Assembly (NCBI GenBank): GCA_021767325.1
Contig: JAASTM010000026.1
Coordinates: forward strand, 1-11,246
Reading direction: 5' to 3'
Source of the DNA: Spirochaetales bacterium
GTDB lineage: Bacteria; Spirochaetota; Spirochaetia; DSM-16054; Sediminispirochaetaceae
Length of the DNA stretch: 11,246 bases
Positions within the stretch are counted from its first letter, which is position 1. Each line of letters opens with the position of its first letter. A model generated the notes under the pieces. It was not told the origin of the DNA. It saw only the letters and a list, made by a program, of their open reading frames with translations, and did not search any database. This document shows, piece by piece, positions 7,465 through 11,246 of this stretch. The translations under genes were made by a program, and so were the position numbers.

Positions 7465-8444
7465 GGTGAGTCCCCCGTCTGTACCCGGCTGGGGGTGTAA
7501 ATAAAAGAAGGCACATACTGGTTGGTGTTCAAGCCCACCAGGGCTTCCATCCCCCGCTTTCCGATCGCTTTCGGATCCCGTATGAGAGTGCCGTAGATAT
7601 ATCCGGCTTCGAGACCGCGTTCGATCTCCTGGTTGTATCCATAGCCGATTATTTTCACATCGCCGGCCTTTCGGAACTCCGAGACCACGTTAGCCGCCGA
7701 AATAGTATCAACAACACTGGTGCAGAAAATCACATTTACTTCAGGATTCAAGTAGAGAATCTGGCGGGTCTTTTCCTCCGAACTGAGGACCCCGATTTGA
7801 GTTCGCCGTTCGGTTACAATTTGATCATTCTCGCCGCTGGAGAGACTGGTGAGTATCCCGTACTGGATAATGCTCCACTGGGAAGCCCGATCGGAAAAGA
7901 ACTCGTTTTTAAGGAGAGCCGCTTTAGCGCCGTCCGGCTGGGCCTCCTGCATCAGCTGTCCGATTTCCTGCCCCAGTTTGAAACTGTTGGATCCGATAAA
8001 ACCGGACCGGCGGCTCATAGGTGCATCCGACTCCAGGGTAATGATCGGAATTCCCGAGAGGATGGTCCGGTTGATCATCGGCGTGAGCTCCTCTTCATTG
8101 GTTACATAGAGGGCAATCCCGTCGACCTGAGACAAGCGGGCTATTTCGAGCAGTTCGGCCGTACCGCTGCGCAGCTCGAGGGTATTCCGCGGCACCTGCA
8201 GTTCCACCCCAACATTCATCTCTTCGGCAGCAGTCTGGATACCTTCCCACATCTGCTGAAAGAACTCATCCTCCACCGTAGGGAGAATGACCATGAAGTG
8301 AAAGCGGGCCGGTTTCGACTGGGCCAAATACAGACTACCCTGGCGGGCATCCTGCAGAATAAGCCGTACCGACTGAAAAGCGCTAAAGAAAAACACAACC
8401 GTCAGTAGAGCAACAACGCTCTTCACAAATATTTTGCGCAACAC
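7461..8444 (-). CDS. Membrane-anchored RbsB-like sugar-binding sensory protein
   Basis: A 327-residue protein of the periplasmic binding protein 4 (ribose/galactose-binding) family. An N-terminal hydrophobic helix (about 8-30) has neither a lipobox Cys nor a clear cleavage site, so it probably stays as a membrane anchor with the binding domain in the periplasm. The core begins with FHFMVILPTVEDEFFQQMWEGI (split by motif: FMVILP 50-55, DEFFQQMW 59-66) and includes VDGIALYV (107-114), PIITLESDAP (133-142), GFIGSNSFKLG (148-158) and a degenerate C-terminal IIGYGYNQ (265-272). It is translationally coupled to the kinase, as in the XylFII-LytS-YesN three-component xylose sensors of clostridia, so a sensory rather than transport role is inferred. 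The start is uncertain: GTG at 8444 or TTG at 8441, neither with a ribosome site. The frame stays open to 8804 but opposite the real methyltransferase gene. Confidence 0.85.
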   Translation of the reverse strand: MLRKIFVKSVVALLTVVFFFSAFQSVRLILQDARQGSLYLAQSKPARFHFMVILPTVEDEFFQQMWEGIQTAAEEMNVGVELQVPRNTLELRSGTAELLEIARLSQVDGIALYVTNEEELTPMINRTILSGIPIITLESDAPMSRRSGFIGSNSFKLGQEIGQLMQEAQPDGAKAALLKNEFFSDRASQWSIIQYGILTSLSSGENDQIVTERRTQIGVLSSEEKTRQILYLNPEVNVIFCTSVVDTISAANVVSEFRKAGDVKIIGYGYNQEIERGLEAGYIYGTLIRDPKAIGKRGMEALVGLNTNQYVPSFIYTPSRVQTGDSP

Positions 8445-8447
8445 GGC

Positions 8448-8479
8448 TATATTATACACACAAGAACTACGGACTTGAA
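8448..8479 (-). promoter_or_regulatory. Predicted promoter of the sensory operon, overlapping a divergent AT core
   Basis: A perfect -10 hexamer TATAAT on the - strand (complement of 8451-8456) lies 6 bases before the GTG start at 8444, with only a weak -35-like TTCAAG (complement of 8474-8479) at 17 bases. Transcription would start at or within a base or two of the GTG, giving a leaderless message. The same palindrome-like core TATATTATA (8448-8456) also offers a -10-like TATATT on the + strand for the methyltransferase gene, though a matching + strand -35 is poor (TTCACA at 8422-8427 is 20 bases away). Confidence 0.5.
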
Positions 8480-8491
8480 AGGACCAAAACG

Positions 8492-9121
8492 GTGAATTAT
8501 GCTGAATGCATGGGTGAATACGCAATAGCTCCGGTCTACGACCTACTGCTCTATCCCTTTGTACACAAACTGCGCAAGAGGCTCCTCGATATCTGTGTAG
8601 AACAGAACTACGATTCGATACTGGATGTCTGCTGCGGAACCGGCCGCCAACTAAAAATGCTGCGGCGGCACGGGTTTGATGTACGCGGTGTCGACCTGTC
8701 GGAAGAGATGCTGCGGGTTTCGCGGAAAGGCCCGTATGCCCCCGACTGCCTGAACGAAGATGCCGCCCGGATGAGTTTCGAGGCCGACAGCTTTCATGCG
8801 GCAATGACCACCTTTGCCCTGCATGAAAAACCGGCCGATACGGCCCGTGCGATTCTGAAGGAGATGATTAGAGTGGTCCGGCCGGGCGGGCACCTGATAT
8901 TGACCGATTTCCACTTTACCGAGCAGAGCAGTAGGTTTTCGAAAGCCGTCATCAAGGCTATCGAGTGGAATGCCGGCGGCGAGCACTACCGCAGTTTCAA
9001 GGAATTCATCCGGACCGGTGGTTTAACAACGCTGGTAGAGGGCCTGCCGGTTGATTTGCAGCAAATTCTGCCTGCCGGTATGAACAGCATCGCTATCTTC
9101 GTTTATAAAGTCCCTAAATAA
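8492..9121 (+). CDS. Class I SAM-dependent methyltransferase (Methyltransf_11 type)
   Basis: A 209-residue cytoplasmic protein with the Rossmann-like SAM fold. Motif I is LDVCCGTG (44-51), the acidic ribose-binding residue is D68 in GVDLSEEML, and the later strand motif is VVRPGGHLILTD (128-139). The pattern resembles UbiE/BioC-like small-molecule methyltransferases, but the substrate cannot be read from sequence. The start is a GTG with an AAAGGA ribosome site 8 bases upstream; an ATG at 8510 is an alternative with poorer spacing. It is transcribed away from the sensory operon, 47 bases between starts, which may mean shared regulation or chance adjacency. The double Cys (47-48) in motif I is a common variant. 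No terminator is seen after it. Confidence 0.9.
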   Translation: MNYAECMGEYAIAPVYDLLLYPFVHKLRKRLLDICVEQNYDSILDVCCGTGRQLKMLRRHGFDVRGVDLSEEMLRVSRKGPYAPDCLNEDAARMSFEADSFHAAMTTFALHEKPADTARAILKEMIRVVRPGGHLILTDFHFTEQSSRFSKAVIKAIEWNAGGEHYRSFKEFIRTGGLTTLVEGLPVDLQQILPAGMNSIAIFVYKVPK

Positions 9122-9140
9122 TTTCAAATACACTCAATAC

Positions 9141-9170
9141 TTGACGGCGAAAAGACGATCATGATACTAT
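9141..9170 (+). promoter_or_regulatory. Predicted sigma-70 promoter for the zinc-ribbon/TPR gene pair
   Basis: TTGACG (9141-9146, 5 of 6 to the -35 consensus) is followed after 16 bases by GATACT (9163-9168) or after 18 by TACTAT (9165-9170), each 4 of 6 to the -10 consensus. It lies 20 bases after the methyltransferase stop and about 30 before the next ATG, the right place for a start of transcription. Confidence 0.55.
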
Positions 9171-9197
9171 AAGCGCGCCTTTGAAAAGGGGGACTTT

Positions 9198-9518
9198 ATG
9201 TCCAGCTCAACTTCGAGTGAGACACAGAGCAAAAAACAGAGAACAAAAAAAATCTACTGTGCGAACTGCAGTCATTGCAAGCTGGTCCGTTCACCACAGG
9301 GTGACGGAAATCACTACACACTGAGGGTTCGATGCGACGCTGGAAAGTGGACCAAGAAACTCGGTGGTGAAAAGTACTATAAGTACTTTACTGTCGCTCG
9401 CCGTAGTATCGACGAGTGCGACACGTACGAGCCGATGGGAGATGAGAAAGAGTTCATACGTGAGCTCAAAAAGACCCTCCCTATAAAGGACGAAGTCTAC
9501 TCCGAGCTCGAATCCTAA
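9198..9518 (+). CDS. Small Cys-rich zinc-ribbon-like protein of unknown function
   Basis: A 106-residue hydrophilic, basic protein that I cannot assign to a named family. A Ser/Lys-rich start (1-18) leads to C21-x2-C24-x-H26-C27 in a YCANCSHCKLVR stretch, then C46 in VRCDAGKW and C74 in DECDTYE. Five Cys and one nearby His could bind one zinc ion or, less likely, an iron-sulphur cluster. A middle block, KYYKYFTVARRS, is rich in aromatic and basic residues, and the C-terminus is acidic and helical. There is no signal peptide, so it should be cytoplasmic. The ATG has a strong AAGGGGGA ribosome site and a promoter upstream. The TPR lipoprotein gene follows after about 25 bases and is probably co-transcribed. 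It reads as a real, well-conserved type of gene; nucleic-acid or metal binding is only a guess. Confidence 0.8.
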   Translation: MSSSTSSETQSKKQRTKKIYCANCSHCKLVRSPQGDGNHYTLRVRCDAGKWTKKLGGEKYYKYFTVARRSIDECDTYEPMGDEKEFIRELKKTLPIKDEVYSELES

Positions 9519-9542
9519 TTTTTACATGTGAGCCGAATACAT

Positions 9543-9992
9543 ATGCGAATTTCTACATTGACCCGATTCCTTCCCTTACTCATTCTCTTGCTGACTTTCA
9601 CCGCAGGCTGTGCATCGCAGCCCGAAGAGATACCCGATGAACTCGAACCCATCGAATATTTTCAGCGGGCACAAAAAATCGTCAACGAGGATGAGAATTA
9701 CAAACTGGCCAAACGCTATTACCGGACCTTCATCGAGCGCTATCCTGACGATATACAGCGAATTGTCGAAGCGAAGTACGAAATCGCCTTTTTATCCTAC
9801 AAGCAGGGGAACGACGAGCTGGCCCGTCAGCAGTTCGAGGAACTCCTCTCCTACTACGAGGACGAAGGCTCACAGGTACTGCCCCGCTGGCCGCAGGTAC
9901 TGGCTACAAAGGTGCTGGAAAAAATGGAATCGGAAACAAATAACGCCGCTGCCGCAGCGCCGACTGCTGCCCCAACCGAACCTATTGATTAA
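9543..9992 (+). CDS. Small TPR-containing lipoprotein (BamD/YfiO-like fold)
   Basis: A 149-residue exported protein. The signal peptide MRISTLTRFLPLLILLLTFTAGC ends in a lipobox TAGC with the lipidated Cys at 23. Residues about 36-108 form two TPR-like helical pairs: EYFQRAQKIVNEDENYKLAK then AKYEIAFLSYKQGNDELARQ, resembling the start of BamD-type outer-membrane assembly lipoproteins. At about 150 residues it is shorter than BamD (about 240), so a true Bam role is doubtful. The tail (134-149) is Ala/Pro/Thr low complexity. The ATG at 9543 is preferred over an in-frame GTG at 9528, because the signal peptide then begins normally; neither has a good ribosome site, so translation may be coupled to the gene before. 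Its stop overlaps the stop of the convergent gene by 3-4 bases. Confidence 0.82.
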   Translation: MRISTLTRFLPLLILLLTFTAGCASQPEEIPDELEPIEYFQRAQKIVNEDENYKLAKRYYRTFIERYPDDIQRIVEAKYEIAFLSYKQGNDELARQQFEELLSYYEDEGSQVLPRWPQVLATKVLEKMESETNNAAAAAPTAAPTEPID

Positions 9993-11143
9993 TGGGGCAG
10001 GATGATGGTGTGAATCTCCACGCCTCTGGCCCGGGCCTCATCGTAGACCATCTGTTTGGTAATTTTGCCCCGGGGCCGCGGATGCGGCGGAGCATCGCCG
10101 ACCAGTACGATTAACTTTTTATCCGCCATCCACTCGTAGGAGTGAATGCCCGTATACAGCGCTTCGTATACCGCTTCGGGTATATCCCGCCCGCCGTACA
10201 CTCTTATCCGGTTCAATACCGCCTGAATTTTTCCGAAATCCCGTTCGAAGGGATACGGTCTGGCAAGGTAGAGCTCAAAATAGTCACGGTACAGTACCAT
10301 CCCCAGCCGAAAGCTGTCGAAGCCCGCGATCTCCTCTTCGAGCATGGGAATAAGCGAATCGCGCAGATGGGGGATATCATCTTCCATACTTTTAGTTGTG
10401 TCCAGACACAAGACCAGATCTATTGATTTCGCCTTTGCATTTCGAATTACATCGCGTACATTATTGATGATGTCATCTTGACCTTTACCAAAAATAACTC
10501 CGCCATCACCCTCCCGCGAAATTTCCTCGTAGGCCTCTACCGTATCAGGCATGTAGTTCCCCTCAGGGGGGTTCGGTTCCATCGCCTTCTGCACTACTTC
10601 AATGACGAAGGGATTATCAACGAACGGACCCTCATAGCTCGCGAAGGGTTCGGCGAAGGTTCTGATATTGAGCCAGGTTCCGTTGAGGATTTGCAGCTCG
10701 CCCTCACGGGTCCAGGGATAACCGTATTCAACTACATAGGGAATAAATACATGAAATGCCGCTCCGAGCTCGGGGTGCTCCTCGGTGCTCGAGTCGATGA
10801 GAGAGAACAGCCCCCGCTCCTTTGCAGGCAGGAATTCGCCGTTCAGCATGCGCTTTTCATCGCCGTTGACCGGATGATATTCCGGATTACGAAGTGCGTA
10901 GGTACTGACCTGTTTTTCTGGATCAGCGGTGGAATCCGTCAACAGAACCGAGCCAATGCCCGGCTTGGCCTTGATCCAAAGATCGTAGCCGCCCTCCAGA
11001 CTCTGCTCCAATAACAAATCATTGGGATTCAACTGCAGAGGATCATCAGTGGCGGTAGGTGACTCCAGCGCCTCCTGTGCAGGCAGCGCCGCTGAACAGA
11101 TGAGAAAGAAAATAAGCCAAAAATAAAAACGGCGGGTTCTCAT
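9989..11143 (-). CDS. Exported von Willebrand factor A domain protein
   Basis: A 384-residue protein with a signal peptide (1-22, FWLIFFLICSAALPA then Q), so it acts in the periplasm or at the outer surface. The N-terminal region (about 24-235) matches no domain I know; it contains beta-rich stretches and a Pro/Glu-rich part. The vWA domain fills 240-384. Its metal site has D248-x-T250-x-S252 (LCLDTTKSM), then YGGRDIPEA with D320 and the VGDAPPHP end motif with D350, the pattern of bacterial vWA proteins that bind Mg2+ and protein ligands. The protein ends just after the last strand. The ATG at 11143 begins the signal peptide directly but has an AGGA only 3 bases away; an in-frame GTG at 11170 would add nine residues and lacks a ribosome site. 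No partner gene is visible in the window. Confidence 0.87.
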   Translation of the reverse strand: MRTRRFYFWLIFFLICSAALPAQEALESPTATDDPLQLNPNDLLLEQSLEGGYDLWIKAKPGIGSVLLTDSTADPEKQVSTYALRNPEYHPVNGDEKRMLNGEFLPAKERGLFSLIDSSTEEHPELGAAFHVFIPYVVEYGYPWTREGELQILNGTWLNIRTFAEPFASYEGPFVDNPFVIEVVQKAMEPNPPEGNYMPDTVEAYEEISREGDGGVIFGKGQDDIINNVRDVIRNAKAKSIDLVLCLDTTKSMEDDIPHLRDSLIPMLEEEIAGFDSFRLGMVLYRDYFELYLARPYPFERDFGKIQAVLNRIRVYGGRDIPEAVYEALYTGIHSYEWMADKKLIVLVGDAPPHPRPRGKITKQMVYDEARARGVEIHTIILPH

Positions 11144-11195
11144 ATTCCTATAATCGGCATATACCGTCACAGTTTAATGAGAAACCCGCTGTATA

Positions 11196-11246
11196 CTAAC
11201 TCAGCTCGCCTCTGATCTTATCAAACAGCTCTGTGAACTGCGAAGC
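11196..11246 (-). CDS. Possible C-terminal end of an upstream gene, truncated by the window
   Basis: From the right edge a - strand frame reads ASQFTELFDKIRGELS and then TAG. The amphipathic, charged composition is like the end of an ordinary cytoplasmic protein, and the spacing of about 50 bases to the vWA gene start is normal for neighbours in an operon. Sixteen codons are too few to prove coding or to name the product; chance is possible. Confidence 0.4.
   Translation of the reverse strand, partial: ASQFTELFDKIRGELS

Noticed and set aside
8445..8804. In-frame extension of the sensory binding-protein reading frame to 8804
   Set aside because: The added 120 residues have no recognisable domain, lie before the hydrophobic anchor, and run opposite the well-supported methyltransferase gene.
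9934..9959. Small GC hairpin (9947-9959) followed by a T-rich - strand tail as terminator of the vWA gene
   Set aside because: The stem is only 5 bp with a 3-base loop and is separated from a broken T-run; it lies in the Ala-rich coding tail of the lipoprotein and is probably codon-driven.
1..11246. Mobile elements, CRISPR arrays, tRNA or rRNA genes
   Set aside because: No transposase or integrase motifs, terminal repeats, regularly spaced repeats or recognisable tRNA/rRNA sequence were seen by eye.

Overview
The window looks like a chromosomal segment of a free-living, sugar-fermenting spirochaete (Spirochaetaceae type). This rests on the style of the sugar-binding protein signal region (an Ala-Gly-Gly-Gln-Gln-Glu-Gly junction with no lipobox Cys), the relaxed lipoprotein box of the small TPR protein, and the many periplasmic sugar-sensing and uptake genes. 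The assignment is an inference and could be wrong at family level. I see no mobile element, CRISPR array, tRNA or rRNA. Coding density is high and no gene-free stretch exceeds 300 bases.

Left part (1-960, + strand): the 3' end of a DUF212/PAP2-related membrane protein gene, then, 12 bases on, a small nitroreductase-family flavoprotein gene. The pair ends at a perfect 11-bp hairpin that also terminates the operon converging from the right.

Centre (965-8444, - strand): six genes read leftward as one functional module. First come three sensory genes whose ends overlap by a few bases: a membrane-anchored RbsB-like sugar-binding protein, a YesM/LytS-type sensor histidine kinase with a HAMP domain, and a YesN-type response regulator with an AraC DNA-binding end. 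Then, after a 177-base gap with a recognisable promoter and possible operator repeats, comes a CUT1 sugar ABC transporter: a binding protein strikingly like the Thermus thermophilus glucose/galactose-binding protein, a MalF-like permease with two apparent extra membrane segments, and a MalG-like permease. No ATPase gene is present, so a shared MalK/MsmX-type ATPase encoded elsewhere is likely. A strong UUCG-capped hairpin between the binding protein and the permeases may set their expression ratio. The simplest reading is that the three-component system senses an external sugar and switches on the adjacent transporter.

Right part (8492-11246): a class I SAM methyltransferase gene diverges from the sensory operon, with only 47 bases between the two starts and an AT-rich core usable by both. 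It is followed by a promoter, a small Cys-rich zinc-ribbon-like protein gene and a short TPR lipoprotein gene (+ strand). Converging on these, with a 4-base overlap of stop codons, is a - strand gene for an exported von Willebrand A-domain protein. The extreme right edge probably holds the last codons of another - strand gene.

The most interesting content is the sensor-transporter module. Its parts belong to known families, so I would call it an uncommon arrangement worth testing rather than a proven new system.
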